Source: Trichococcus pasteurii (GTDB lineage Bacteria; Bacillota; Bacilli; Lactobacillales; Aerococcaceae). Taken from it: a DNA stretch of 64,000 bases. Of this stretch, positions 1 through 9,517 are shown in pieces (the first letter of the stretch is position 1; the number at the start of each line of letters is the position of its first letter). The notes beneath the pieces were generated by a model, which worked only from the letters and a program-made list of their open reading frames with translations, had not been told where the DNA came from and did no database searches. The DNA is taken from NCBI RefSeq assembly GCF_900112935.1, contig NZ_FONM01000015.1:1-64000 (forward strand), read 5' to 3'. Made by a program: the position numbers and the translations under genes.

Positions 1-6
1 TATCAT

Positions 7-90
7 GCCGGCGTGGCGGAATTGGCAGACGCGCTGGACTCAAAATCCAGTGCCCGCGAGGGCGTGCCGGTTCGACCCCGGCCGCCGGTA
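7..90 (+). tRNA. tRNA-Leu (anticodon CAA)
   Basis: The acceptor stem GCCGGCG (7-13) pairs with CGCCGGT (83-89), with one G-U pair. The anticodon arm is CTGGA, loop CTCAAAA, TCCAG, which gives anticodon CAA and reads the Leu codon UUG. A long variable arm of the class II type and the T-loop GTTCGAC are visible. The CCA end is not encoded; the discriminator base is A90. The gene is directly followed by a terminator. Confidence 0.95.
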
Positions 91-99
91 TCACACAAA

Positions 100-145
100 A
101 ACAAGCCCAGAGAGATGGTTTCCATCCTTCTGGGCTTGTTTTTTT
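100..145 (+). terminator. Rho-independent terminator of tRNA-Leu
   Basis: An ACAAGCCCAGA arm pairs with TCTGGGCTTGT and is followed by a run of seven or more T. Confidence 0.85.
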
Positions 146-185
146 GGCGTTGCTGATGTGCGGCAAGGTTGCTCTGCACCACTGG

Positions 186-325
186 ACATCTGAACTCCGA
201 TGAAGCTAGGGTTCGCCGAAGTTCAGATGTCGCTTACTCCACTCAGTTCCGGAGAGCGCCCATTAACCGGAACTGAGTGTCCGGATTGTTTCCGTACCTC
301 CGGCGAATCACTCCTCATCGGAGGT
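186..325. repeat. Cluster A of ~51-bp-period palindromes
   Basis: Three palindromes lie in a row. A1 has arms ACATCTGAAC (186-195) and GTTCAGATGT (221-230). A2 has 12-bp perfect arms ACTCAGTTCCGG (241-252) and CCGGAACTGAGT (267-278). A3 has arms ACCTCCG (296-302) and CGGAGGT (319-325). Their centres are near 208, 259.5 and 310.5, so the period is 51-51.5 bp. The cluster sits between the tRNA terminator and the 3' end of the aldo/keto reductase gene. See the finding on periodic clusters. Confidence 0.75.
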
Positions 326-383
326 GAGGGGGCTCCCCCGCCTAAGCTATCTTGAGCCATCCATCCGCAGACTCTCATCGTTC

Positions 384-1361
384 CTATCTGTACCCCGTGA
401 TATTCCTTGGAACGTAGGCTTCTTCGAGATATTTGATCTCTTCGGCACTCAATGCGACCTCGAATGCGCCTAGGGCATCATCCAGATATTTCACTTTTGT
501 CGCTCCTATCAGTGGGGCGGTGACGTAATCTTTGCTCAGCATCCAGGCAGTCGCGACTTGTCCGCGGGTGATGCCGCGTTCGTCGGCCAATTTATGGACC
601 CGTGAAATGATTTCATTGTCGGATGCCACAATGTATGCAGGCAGATTTGCCTCCACGGCTTGGCTGGCACGGGCTGTGACGGCGCCGATATCCCTCGTCA
701 ATCTTCCTCCCGCCAACGGGCTCCAAGGCGTCATCGCCACTTTTTGGTCCTGCAGTAAAGGGATCATTTCGCGTTCTTCTTCCCGGTAGAGAAGATTGTA
801 CAGGTTCTGCATGGAAATAAATTTCGTCCAGCCGTTCTTCTCGGCGATGAATTGGGCTTTGGCAAATTGCCAAGCATGCATGGAAGAGGCTCCGATATAA
901 CGCACTTTCCCCATTTTCACCAAATCGTGCAGTGCTTCCATCGTCTCTTCGATAGGTGTGCCGTAATCCCAGCGGTGGATGATGTACAAATCCAGATAAT
1001 CGGTCTGCAATCTTTTTAAAGAGTGATCGATTTCCGAAAAGATGCTTTTGCGGGACAAGCCTTTCGCATTCGGTCCGTCGAACATCGGGAAATATAATTT
1101 GGAAGCCAAGACGATTTCATCGCGGTTGGCGAAATCCTTCAAAGCCTTGCCTACGATCTCTTCGCTGGATCCAGCTGAGTACAAGTTTGCAGTATCGAAG
1201 AAATTGATTCCGGAGTCCAAAGCTTTTTTGATGACTTCGCGGCTTTCCGCTTCACCTATCGACCATTTTTCCCGACCGCGTTCCGTTTCCCCGAAGCCCA
1301 TGCAACCCAGACAGAGTTTTGAGACTTCCATACCGGTATTCCCTAATTTTACATATTCCAT
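384..1361 (-). CDS. Aldo/keto reductase
   Basis: A 325-residue protein of the aldo/keto reductase superfamily, which reduces aldehydes and ketones with NADPH on a TIM barrel. The N-terminal strand LGNTGMEVSKLCLG, the FDTANLYSAGSSE segment with the catalytic Asp and Tyr, the LASKLY lysine and the IIHRWD histidine form the expected D-Y-K-H tetrad. The start has a good GGAGG Shine-Dalgarno. It is divergent from the carboxymuconolactone decarboxylase-MerR pair, and a MerR-type palindrome lies in its promoter, so it probably belongs to one electrophile-responsive regulon. The exact substrate cannot be read from sequence. Confidence 0.9.
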   Translation of the reverse strand: MEYVKLGNTGMEVSKLCLGCMGFGETERGREKWSIGEAESREVIKKALDSGINFFDTANLYSAGSSEEIVGKALKDFANRDEIVLASKLYFPMFDGPNAKGLSRKSIFSEIDHSLKRLQTDYLDLYIIHRWDYGTPIEETMEALHDLVKMGKVRYIGASSMHAWQFAKAQFIAEKNGWTKFISMQNLYNLLYREEEREMIPLLQDQKVAMTPWSPLAGGRLTRDIGAVTARASQAVEANLPAYIVASDNEIISRVHKLADERGITRGQVATAWMLSKDYVTAPLIGATKVKYLDDALGAFEVALSAEEIKYLEEAYVPRNITGYR

Positions 1362-1409
1362 GATAGCGCCTCCAAATGTTTTATTTTTATTATAACCCTA
1401 GTGTAAGTG

Positions 1410-1425
1410 TTGGAGTAAACTCCAA
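1410..1425. promoter_or_regulatory. MerR-type operator palindrome
   Basis: TTGGAGTAAACTCCAA is a near-perfect dyad in the divergent region, just upstream of the minus-strand TATAAT that serves the aldo/keto reductase. It resembles the CTTGGAGT-type operators of MerR regulators of the AdhR/NmlR kind. Confidence 0.6.
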
Positions 1426-1478
1426 GACAAGTGTTTTATGCCGAATAAAAAAATATTATTCAATAGCTGCTGTAACGG

Positions 1479-1509
1479 TTGACTTGGAGTCCACTTCAGG
1501 ATTTAAACT
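1479..1509 (+). promoter_or_regulatory. MerR-type promoter with 19-bp spacer
   Basis: TTGACT (1479-1484) and TAAACT (1504-1509) are separated by 19 bp. The spacer holds the dyad-like CTTGGAGTCCACTTCAGG. A long spacer filled by the operator is typical of promoters that MerR regulators untwist. The promoter points to the carboxymuconolactone decarboxylase gene. Confidence 0.6.
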
Positions 1510-1545
1510 GGGGGTAACAAAAATATGAAATAGGAGGAATGGAAG

Positions 1546-2304
1546 ATGAAAATGAGCGAAACTGCCAAAAAGAACCATGATGAACTGTTTCCCGGGCACG
1601 TGTCGATATTGGCTGAAAAGGATCCGGAATTTATTGAAGTTTTTGATAATTTCGCGTTTGATGAAGTGCTGCAATGCACCAGTTTGGATGTGAAGGAAAG
1701 GCAGAAAGTGCTGTTGGCTGCTTTGATCGCCATGCAATGCGTGAACGAGTTCAAAGCGATGGCGAAGGGTTCTTTGAATGTAGCCGTCACGCCGATAGAG
1801 CTGAAGGAGATCGTCTATCAGGCCGTCCCTTATGCCGGCTTGGGGAAAGTGTTCGATTTCCTGCATGCGGCAAATGAAGTGTTGGAGGAAAGAGGGATTA
1901 CGCTGCCGTTGGAGGGCCAATCCACAACGACTGTCGAAAACCGTTTTGAGAAGGGATTGGAAATTGTCCGCGAAGCTGCGGGGAACACTGTGGATAAAAT
2001 GTTGGACACGATGCCGCAGAACCAGAAGCATTTTGCCACTTTTTTGGCGGATAACTGTTTTGGCGATTTCTTTACGCGCAGCGGGTTATCGATCCAGGAA
2101 CGGGAACTGCTGATCTTTACCATGCTGGCTTCGATGGGCGGGGCTGAGCCGCAAATGAAGGGGCATATCCGCAACAACCTCCGCGTTGGCAATGACAAGC
2201 AAAAGTTGTTGGATACGATCACAGTATTGTTGCCGTTCATCGGGTATCCGCGGACGTTAACGGCGCTGAATTGCCTGAATGAAGTCGCTCCGGAAGAAAG
2301 CTGA
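1546..2304 (+). CDS. Carboxymuconolactone decarboxylase family protein
   Basis: A 252-residue all-helical protein with two carboxymuconolactone decarboxylase/AhpD-like repeats, about residues 25-110 and 140-245. The second contains the signature region RELLIFTMLASMGGAEPQM and a conserved His. A CxxC redox pair of the AhpD type is not seen, so peroxidase reductase activity is unlikely. The start ATG follows an AGGAGG site. It is co-oriented with the MerR gene 17 bp downstream and divergent from an aldo/keto reductase, a common arrangement in lactic acid bacteria. The substrate is unknown. Confidence 0.85.
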   Translation: MKMSETAKKNHDELFPGHVSILAEKDPEFIEVFDNFAFDEVLQCTSLDVKERQKVLLAALIAMQCVNEFKAMAKGSLNVAVTPIELKEIVYQAVPYAGLGKVFDFLHAANEVLEERGITLPLEGQSTTTVENRFEKGLEIVREAAGNTVDKMLDTMPQNQKHFATFLADNCFGDFFTRSGLSIQERELLIFTMLASMGGAEPQMKGHIRNNLRVGNDKQKLLDTITVLLPFIGYPRTLTALNCLNEVAPEES

Positions 2305-2321
2305 AAGCGCAGGGGATAAAG

Positions 2322-2678
2322 ATGAAAATCGCTCAAGTCAGCAAAGAGAAGAATATTTCGCTTGATGGTTTGCGTTATTATGAAAGGATCGGGCTGATTC
2401 CTCCCGTGAAACGGATCAAAGGCGGCATCCGGGAGTATTCGGATGAAGATCTGAAGTGGCTGGATTTCATGATGGAGGTGCGATCTGCGGGGGTGTCGAT
2501 CGAACCGTTGATCGATTATGTGCGTCTGTGTGGCGGAGGCTTCCATACCGTTCCGGCCAGGCGGGATCTGTGGGTCGACGAGTGCGACCTGCTGGAAGAG
2601 AGGATCCTCGGACTGCAGGAAACCTTGGCGCAAATGAAAAGCAAAGTAGATCATTATGATGGGATGTTGAAAGAGTAG
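2322..2678 (+). CDS. MerR family transcriptional regulator
   Basis: A 118-residue protein. The N-terminal winged helix-turn-helix (MKIAQVSKEKNISLDGLRYY, then ERIGLIPP) is the classic MerR motif, and the C-terminal half is a dimerising coiled coil (residues about 85-115). No cysteine cluster for metals is seen beyond Cys78 and Cys97, so thiol or aldehyde sensing is more likely than metal sensing. It is probably the regulator of the two operator-like sites upstream at 1410-1425 and 1479-1509. Confidence 0.9.
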   Translation: MKIAQVSKEKNISLDGLRYYERIGLIPPVKRIKGGIREYSDEDLKWLDFMMEVRSAGVSIEPLIDYVRLCGGGFHTVPARRDLWVDECDLLEERILGLQETLAQMKSKVDHYDGMLKE

Positions 2679-2757
2679 GGTTGGGACTTTTGTTCCAGCT
2701 CTTTTTTTTGTGCCAGTTTCATCCGAGGCACCATGTTATCCGCTGGGCCAGCGAGCA

Positions 2758-2888
2758 TTGTCGGATAAACTGGAAGAATCCGACAAACAGAGAGCAAATA
2801 TGATCATAATTGTCGGATGCATTGGAATATCCGACAAGTTGAGAGAGAACGTGCCGCGCATTGTCGGATAACTTGGGAATATCCGACA
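2758..2888. repeat. Cluster B of ~51-bp-period palindromes
   Basis: Three copies of a TTGTCGGAT...ATCCGACAA hairpin: B1 2758-2786, B2 2810-2837, B3 2861-2888. Centres lie near 2772, 2823.5 and 2875, an exact 51.5-bp spacing. The 22-24 bp between hairpins are not conserved. The cluster fills most of the merR-marR intergenic region. The arm sequence differs from the CTCCGG-type clusters elsewhere, but the spacing is the same. Confidence 0.8.
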
Positions 2889-2926
2889 TCTGGAGCGCGA
2901 CCTCTCTATTTCTTTAGGTCTTTTTA

Positions 2927-2955
2927 TTGCAAATGCAACAAAAAACTGTTATGAT
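2927..2955 (+). promoter_or_regulatory. marR promoter with overlapping MarR-type operator
   Basis: TTGCAA (2927-2932) and TATGAT (2950-2955) have 17-bp spacing. The dyad TTGCAAATGCAA (2927-2938) covers the -35 box and matches the TTGCA-NN-TGCAA operator form of MarR proteins. This suggests autorepression. Confidence 0.65.
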
Positions 2956-2990
2956 TAATCTAAATTTCCTGAAGAAGGCAGGTGAGTTGT

Positions 2991-3443
2991 ATGGCGGAAA
3001 TTCTCCGCGAAATCGGCATGATAGCCAGGGCTTTGGATTCGATCGCGAACATCGAGTTCAAGGAATACGACCTGACGAGAGGGCAGTACTTGTATCTCAT
3101 CCGGATCTGCGAAAATCCGGGCATCATCCAGGAAAAGTTGGCGGAAATGATCAAAGTTGACCGCACGACGGCTTCGCGCGCCATCAAAAAACTGGAAGCG
3201 AACGGGTTCATCGAGAAGAGAGCCGATGCCGCTAACAGAAAAATCAAACGGATCTTCCCGACGGAAAAAGGCAAAGCGATCTCCCCGAACATCAGCAGGG
3301 AAAATGAGCACTCGGAACGGGTGGCGCTGCAGGGATTATCGGAAGAGGAAGCGACGGTTCTCAGCGGACTGCTCCAAACGGTCCGAAAAAACGTCGAAGG
3401 CGACTGGGAATACGTGAAAAAAGGTAACAAACGAAACTACTGA
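2991..3443 (+). CDS. MarR family transcriptional regulator
   Basis: A 150-residue winged-helix repressor. The core from about residue 35 to 100 shows the recognition helix (VDRTTASRAIKKLEANGFIE) and the beta wing (KRADAANRKIKRIFPTEKG). I chose ATG 2991 because AGGTGA lies 5 bp upstream; a GTG at 2982 would add three residues. It is followed 25 bp later by a PaiA-like acetyltransferase, so the two are probably co-transcribed, and the operator-like dyad in its promoter suggests autoregulation. Confidence 0.9.
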   Translation: MAEILREIGMIARALDSIANIEFKEYDLTRGQYLYLIRICENPGIIQEKLAEMIKVDRTTASRAIKKLEANGFIEKRADAANRKIKRIFPTEKGKAISPNISRENEHSERVALQGLSEEEATVLSGLLQTVRKNVEGDWEYVKKGNKRNY

Positions 3444-3468
3444 AGCAAAGATAAGGAGTGCATCATAT

Positions 3469-3987
3469 ATGGCAATCACACTGAAAAAATGCGGAAGCGA
3501 AGATTTGGCGGATCTTCAAGCAATCGGCATCGAAACGTTCACGGACACTTTCGCGGCCCACAACACGCCGGAAGACCTGCAGGCTTACCTGGATAAGGCC
3601 TATGATCCGGAAAAGCTGAAGGAGGAGCTTTCGACTGCAGGTTCGACCTTCTATTTTCTGTATGACGGAGAGGAACTTGCGGGCTATATGAAGTTCAATG
3701 TCGATGCAGCCTTGACGGAAGAGATGGGTGCCGATTCATTGGAAGTGGAGCGGATCTATATCCGACCGGCCTTCAAGCGCAGAGGGCTCGGGAAATATCT
3801 GATCGATAAAGCGATTGAAATCGCCCGCGCGCAGGGCAAGCAACTGATTTGGCTGGGCGTCTGGGAACACAATGTGAATGCCATCGCTTTTTATGAAAAA
3901 ATGGGCTTCGTCCGTACCGGCTCGCATTCGTTCTTTATGGGCGAAGATGAACAGACCGATTTCATCATGACGAAGAAGCTGGGCTGA
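3469..3987 (+). CDS. paiA: GNAT N-acetyltransferase, PaiA-like
   Basis: A 172-residue GNAT fold protein that strongly resembles Bacillus subtilis PaiA, a spermidine/spermine N1-acetyltransferase. Characteristic parts are IETFTDTFAAHNTPE near the N-terminus, LEVERIYIRPAFKRRGLGKY (acetyl-CoA pyrophosphate loop RRGLGK), WLGVWEHNVNAIAFYEKMGF and the HSFFMG tail. It probably detoxifies polyamines or related amines. The AGGAG site precedes the ATG. It is likely transcribed with the marR gene upstream. Confidence 0.85.
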   Translation: MAITLKKCGSEDLADLQAIGIETFTDTFAAHNTPEDLQAYLDKAYDPEKLKEELSTAGSTFYFLYDGEELAGYMKFNVDAALTEEMGADSLEVERIYIRPAFKRRGLGKYLIDKAIEIARAQGKQLIWLGVWEHNVNAIAFYEKMGFVRTGSHSFFMGEDEQTDFIMTKKLG

Positions 3988-4003
3988 CCAGCACACAAAA
4001 AAA

Positions 4004-4031
4004 CATCGCCGGGTTGGGGCGATGGTTTTTT
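4004..4031 (+). terminator. Terminator of marR-paiA
   Basis: CATCGCC pairs with GGCGATG across a short loop, followed by TTTTTT. An A-run on the other side could make it work in both directions. Confidence 0.8.
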
Positions 4032-4040
4032 GCGCGTGCA

Positions 4041-4163
4041 CTTTACATGGGAGGAGTAAAGAAGTGAAAAAGAGTAAAAAGATTGTTTAATTGGCTTGTC
4101 TTTATAATAGGCCCCACGTGTGAAAAAAGCGTGAAGAAAATCTAACTTATTTTTGCTGTTTTT
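4041..4163 (+). repeat. Duplicated intergenic segment, copy 1
   Basis: About 120 bp here match 7335-7450 along most of their length, including GGAGGAGTAAAGAA, AGTAAAAAGATTGTT, TATAAT (4103-4108) and a GTGAAGAAAAT-like stretch. This copy has an 8-bp extra GTGAAAAA. Neither copy holds an open frame of useful length. It may be a decayed 5' gene end or a duplicated promoter. Confidence 0.6.
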
Positions 4164-4184
4164 ACGGACACAATTGATATTTTA

Positions 4185-5081
4185 TCATCTAGAAGCGTGG
4201 TCCTCTTCCTTGATGATATCCACCGTTGAGGATCGGCCAGCTTCGATCATCTTGGAAGTGCTGATCCGCAGCTGCAGGTTGGCATCGTAATCGAGCGCGA
4301 AGATGCAGGAATAGAGCACATCCAGCAGGTACACGATGGCGCTGTCGGTGGAGAAGGTAGCGATTTTTGAATAGAGCTTCTCCCTTGTGGAAATCCTGAG
4401 GACGCAATCCGCCATCCGCGCCGTCGTGTTGTCCCCGATGTTGGTGATGGCGATGATGGGGATCTTGTTCGCTTTCAAATATTGGATCGTTTCGTTCAAT
4501 ATCGAAGTTTCCCCGGAATAGGAAACGATGATCGCGCAGGAGGACGGATCCGCCAGGTGCGCCTTGAAGATCGTTTCGCCCTGCAATGAACAGATTTCGA
4601 CCCGTTTTTTGATCCGCGACATGTTGTGTTGGAATTCCTGTGTGATCAACAGGTTGTTGCTGACTGCAAAAAGACTGGTATAGGAAGACTTCCGGATGAT
4701 CTGGACGGCATTCTGAAGGTCGTCATGGGTGATCAGCGACAAGGTATCATCGATGGATTCCTTTTCCAAGGCAGCAATTTTACTTGCAATCGACATGATG
4801 GTATCATTACGTTGAAAAGGCAGATTGGCGTTTATTTCACTGAAATGTTTCTGCAAATATTCTTCTTTCAAGAAGGCCACCTTCAAATCGCTCCAACCGC
4901 TGAAGTTCATCTTATGGGCAATCCTTACCAATGTGGAAGGGGATGTATATGTTGCTTCGGCAATCTCTTTGGTGGTCATTTCCTGGATGGCCGCTTTTTT
5001 CTCCAATATGTAGGTCACTATCTTTTGTTCGCTGTTCGAGAAATCAAAATTCTCCAGCCGTTCTCTGATGAGCATCCGCAT
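4185..5081 (-). CDS. RpiR/MurR family transcriptional regulator
   Basis: A 298-residue protein with an N-terminal RpiR helix-turn-helix (about residues 1-77, IVTYILEKKAAIQEMTTKEI and SPSTLVRIAHKMNFSG) and a C-terminal SIS domain (about 115-245) that binds phosphosugars. The SIS motif IIVSYSGET is clear. It is divergent from the SemiSWEET and 6-phospho-beta-glucosidase genes and is probably their regulator. The start is the MRM pair; either Met could be used. Confidence 0.88.
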   Translation of the reverse strand: MRMLIRERLENFDFSNSEQKIVTYILEKKAAIQEMTTKEIAEATYTSPSTLVRIAHKMNFSGWSDLKVAFLKEEYLQKHFSEINANLPFQRNDTIMSIASKIAALEKESIDDTLSLITHDDLQNAVQIIRKSSYTSLFAVSNNLLITQEFQHNMSRIKKRVEICSLQGETIFKAHLADPSSCAIIVSYSGETSILNETIQYLKANKIPIIAITNIGDNTTARMADCVLRISTREKLYSKIATFSTDSAIVYLLDVLYSCIFALDYDANLQLRISTSKMIEAGRSSTVDIIKEEDHASR

Positions 5082-5170
5082 CCCCCTAACGTGTTTCTTC
5101 TGAACCTCACTATTATCCTATCATATTTGCGAATGTTATTTGATAATCCGGAGCAAAAAAATGGGAAATT

Positions 5171-5230
5171 TGTAAACGTTGTTACGGAGTATCCGGAAAT
5201 TATTGATTATGTTTTTCTATCCATTATAAT
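5171..5230 (+). promoter_or_regulatory. Promoter with upstream cre-like site for SemiSWEET-bgl
   Basis: TGTAAACGTTGTTA (5171-5184) matches the cre consensus TGWAANCGNTNWCA with one mismatch. Downstream, TTGATT (5203-5208) and TATAAT (5225-5230) have 16-bp spacing. CcpA control would suit a beta-glucoside gene. Repeated TCCGGA motifs nearby could be RpiR contacts. Confidence 0.55.
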
Positions 5231-5304
5231 TCGAGTTGTAAAAGAATGTTACCGCCTCGTTGGTCATTTTAGTCGCACATCCATATCGGTAGGGGGAATA
5301 AAAA

Positions 5305-6995
<1,691 letters not shown>

Positions 6996-7007
6996 ATTTT
7001 ATGCATG

Positions 7008-7050
7008 AAAAAGCTCAGCGGGATCGCGCGATATCCCGCTGAGCTTTTTT
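7008..7050 (+). terminator. Terminator of the SemiSWEET-bgl operon
   Basis: AAAGCTCAGCGGGAT pairs with ATCCCGCTGAGCTTT and is followed by T residues. Confidence 0.88.
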
Positions 7051-7101
7051 GCTGTTCGGTAATGTGGTCTGCTTGTAAGGATCCTTCATAGGGCTCGCCA
7101 A

Positions 7102-7230
7102 CTCCGGCCAAGCGAGGGATCACCGGAGATGGATGGAGGACTAAACCGACTAACTACGGTGAGGCGGCCTTCATCGTAAATCGAAGCTAGATCGCTACAT
7201 CAGCTCCGGTGGACCAACCGCTCACCGGAG
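7102..7230. repeat. Cluster C of ~51-bp-period palindromes
   Basis: C1 has arms CTCCGG (7102-7107) and CCGGAG (7123-7128). C2 has arms TACGGTGA (7155-7162) and TCATCGTA (7171-7178). C3 has arms CTCCGGTG (7204-7211) and CACCGGAG (7223-7230). Centres lie near 7115, 7166.5 and 7217, a period of 50.5-51.5 bp. C2 shows a G-T pair instead of a G-C pair, so pairing is kept while sequence drifts. Confidence 0.78.
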
Positions 7231-7334
7231 TTGAGGCGCCCTGGATGCCAATTATCATTCATATACACATCCCGCCTACGCATAATGAACAAAAAAACCA
7301 CCGCTCATAAGAGCAGTGGCATAAAGGAGTTGTT

Positions 7335-7450
7335 CTTTACTTTGGAGGAGTAAAGAAGAGTAAAAAGATTGTTGTGATTGGCCTATCTGTATAATAGTCC
7401 TGAATTGTGAAGAAAATATGAAGAAATCCTACTTTATTTTGGTTGTTTTA
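7335..7450 (+). repeat. Duplicated intergenic segment, copy 2
   Basis: This is related to 4041-4163. In one frame it reads a short KKIVVIGLSV before TAA TAG, which looks like the start of a decayed protein. It also contains TATAAT (7390-7395). It lies 90 bp upstream of mgsA, so it may supply one promoter for that gene. Confidence 0.55.
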
Positions 7451-7539
7451 GCAATAAAAAGAAAAATATTGCGACCGGTTCGACCATAAAACACATGAAA
7501 TGATATACTGTTCTTATAAAATGGTAGGGAGGAAATCAG

Positions 7540-7956
7540 ATGAAAGTAGCATTAATTGCGCATGACCGTAAAAAAGATTTGATGATCCAGTTATGTACCG
7601 CCTATAAAGCAATTCTGCAAGAACACGAATTGTTCGCGACAGGAACGACCGGAACCCGTATCATGGAAGCAACCGGTCTGGATGTGCACCGCTTCAAGTC
7701 AGGTCCACTCGGCGGGGATCAGCAGATCGGAGCCATGATTTCGCAAAACGAGATGGATGTGGTCATCTTTCTGAGGGATCCGTTGGCCGCTATGCCTCAT
7801 GAACCGGATGTAACCGCTTTGATCCGTCTGAGCGATGTTTATGAAATCCCGTTGGCCACCAATATCGGCACAGCCGAAGTGCTGCTCCGCGGACTGGATG
7901 CCGGTTTCGTCGATTGGCGCGAATTCTACAACGCGGAAGGCACGATTCAGTTCTGA
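7540..7956 (+). CDS. mgsA: Methylglyoxal synthase
   Basis: A 138-residue enzyme that converts dihydroxyacetone phosphate to methylglyoxal and phosphate, a bypass of lower glycolysis. Family motifs are [12 protein letters not shown], the phosphate loop [20 protein letters not shown] and [14 protein letters not shown], which holds the catalytic Asp. The length is usual for bacterial MgsA. The gene stands alone with its own terminator; GGGAGG precedes the ATG. Confidence 0.95.
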   Translation: MKVALIAHDRKKDLMIQLCTAYKAILQEHELFATGTTGTRIMEATGLDVHRFKSGPLGGDQQIGAMISQNEMDVVIFLRDPLAAMPHEPDVTALIRLSDVYEIPLATNIGTAEVLLRGLDAGFVDWREFYNAEGTIQF

Positions 7957-7976
7957 CAAGATTTTCCGAAATATAT

Positions 7977-8026
7977 AAAAATGCGTCGCTCTTTTGGGAA
8001 GTCCCAAGGAACGGCGCATTTTTTTT
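7977..8026 (+). terminator. Terminator of mgsA
   Basis: AAAATGCGTCG pairs with CGGCGCATTTT and a T-run follows. An inner TTGGGA/TCCCAA stem extends the hairpin. Confidence 0.85.
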
Positions 8027-8063
8027 GACATATAGGAATTTATAAAATTTTCCAGAGTGAAAA

Positions 8064-8244
8064 GTGCATCACCGTAGGTGTTTCACAAGTTTGCAAAATG
8101 TTTCATGCACCTAAAATGATGTCCAGCTTCACGGGTTAGCCCTTCGGAAATTAGATAAATCTGTCCTATTGCGCTCTTCGATGCTCAGTCGGACAGATTT
8201 CCTAAATTTCTTTCAGGGCTGAACGAACCCGTTCAGCTTTTCTT
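8064..8244 (+). repeat. Long structured intergenic element, copy 1
   Basis: A 181-bp element also found at 24648-24894 and 54831-55012. It begins GTGCATCACC and ends AGCTTTTCTT. A small 5' hairpin (GTGCAT 8064 with ATGCAC 8105, inner CACC-GTA-GGTG) precedes a long hairpin. In that hairpin AGCT/AGCT, ACGGGTT (8131) with AACCCGT (8226), AGCCCT with AGGGCT, and AAATCTGTCC (8157) with GGACAGATTT (8191) pair. The loop holds the conserved ATTGCGCTCT and CGATGCTCA. It ends 4 bp from the stop of the amidohydrolase gene. Strand is assigned arbitrarily. Confidence 0.75.
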
Positions 8245-8247
8245 GCA

Positions 8248-9435
8248 TTAGAAAGGCTCTTTCAAGTATGACAGTGCATAAGAAATATGCAGTTCCGTCG
8301 CGATTGCCAAACCTTTTTCATCGATGTCGAATTTCTCGTGATGATGTCCGTAGGCTGTCTCTTCGCTGCTTTGCGTGCCGATGAAGCAGTAGACTCCGGG
8401 TGCGACCGCCAAGTAATCGGCGAAATCGTCGGCGCCCATGCTTTTCGGGCTGTCGGTGATGACGTTCTCGATGCCGACGATGTCCGAGGCGACTCTGATG
8501 GCATGGTTGGCTGCCTGGATGTCGTTGATCAGCGGTGCCGCGGCATCGTAGTTGGAGAATTCGATGGTTGTGCGGTGCGCATCCGAAACGTTCTTGGCGA
8601 TCCTTTCCACGGCATCCAGAACTTGTGCGCGTACTTCATGACTGAAGGTACGCACGGTCCCTTCGATTTCGGCTTCGTTGGCGATGATGTTGTAGTTCGT
8701 TCCGGCACGCAACACTCCTATGCCGACAACGACTTCGTCGGTAGGACGGACTTCCCTGGCAACGATGGTCTGCAGTTCCGTAACGATGGCGGCTGCGCTG
8801 ACCAAAGCGTCGCGCCCCAGATCCGGACGCGAGACGTGTCCGCTCTTACCGAAAACTTTGATCTTGAAGATATCGCAAGACGCATTGGAAGGTCCCGGTG
8901 TCGCGACGATTTTGCCGACTTGCGTGCCGGATTGCAGATGGATGCCGAACACATGGTCGATGCCGTCGATATAGCCGCCACGCACGAATTGGCGCGCCCC
9001 GGCGCCGATTTCTTCTGCTGGTTGGAAGGCGAACTGGATCGTCCCGGCAAATTCATCCTGATGTTCCTTCAGTATTTTCAGCGCGCCCAACAAGGAAGCG
9101 GTATGCCCGTCGTGGCCACAAGCATGGTTGAAACCGGGATTGACGGAAGCGTAGGGTTTACCGGTCTCATCCGGCAAAGGCAACGCATCGATATCGGCAC
9201 GCAGCAGAATGGTCTTGCCTGATCCTTTTCCGCCCTCCAAGGTGGCCAAGATGCCGGTCTCCCCGACATTTATGTAAGGCACGCCGATTTCTTCGACCTC
9301 TTCCTTGATGCGTTGGATCGTTTCGAATTCCTTCAGGCTCGGCTCCGGATGACGGTGGAAATGGCGGCGCAGGGCGATGATGTAGTCGTAGATATCGGTA
9401 ACTTCTTGGTGGATCTGTTGTTGGTTGATTGTCAT
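8248..9435 (-). CDS. M20 family amidohydrolase (N-acyl-amino acid hydrolase type)
   Basis: A 395-residue metallopeptidase of family M20D, which removes N-acyl groups from amino acids. The LRADIDALPLPDETG segment, the metal motif NHACGHDGHTA and the FQPAEEIGAGA glutamates are present, and the dimerisation insert lies at about residues 185-300. It is the last gene of the minus-strand metN-metI-metQ operon, so release of an N-acylated sulfur amino acid, such as N-acetyl-methionine, is a reasonable inference. A hairpin (9467-9494) separates it from the last metQ gene. Confidence 0.88.
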   Translation of the reverse strand: MTINQQQIHQEVTDIYDYIIALRRHFHRHPEPSLKEFETIQRIKEEVEEIGVPYINVGETGILATLEGGKGSGKTILLRADIDALPLPDETGKPYASVNPGFNHACGHDGHTASLLGALKILKEHQDEFAGTIQFAFQPAEEIGAGARQFVRGGYIDGIDHVFGIHLQSGTQVGKIVATPGPSNASCDIFKIKVFGKSGHVSRPDLGRDALVSAAAIVTELQTIVAREVRPTDEVVVGIGVLRAGTNYNIIANEAEIEGTVRTFSHEVRAQVLDAVERIAKNVSDAHRTTIEFSNYDAAAPLINDIQAANHAIRVASDIVGIENVITDSPKSMGADDFADYLAVAPGVYCFIGTQSSEETAYGHHHEKFDIDEKGLAIATELHISYALSYLKEPF

Positions 9436-9466
9436 GGATGATTCCTCCTTGAATCTTTATAGGAAA

Positions 9467-9494
9467 GGGGCTTTGGGCAAATGGCCCAAGCCCC
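9467..9494 (-). other. Intra-operon hairpin
   Basis: GGGGCTTTGGGC and GCCCAAGCCCC form a GC-rich stem between the third metQ and the amidohydrolase gene. On the minus strand it is followed by CTTTCC and not by a clean T-run. It may attenuate, or protect the upstream mRNA from decay. Confidence 0.5.
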
Positions 9495-9517
9495 TAGTGA
9501 TGGTTTGATTATCTATA

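Noticed and set aside
5..193. A 62-codon frame over the tRNA-Leu gene
   Set aside because: It reads through the tRNA and its terminator, and has no ribosome site.
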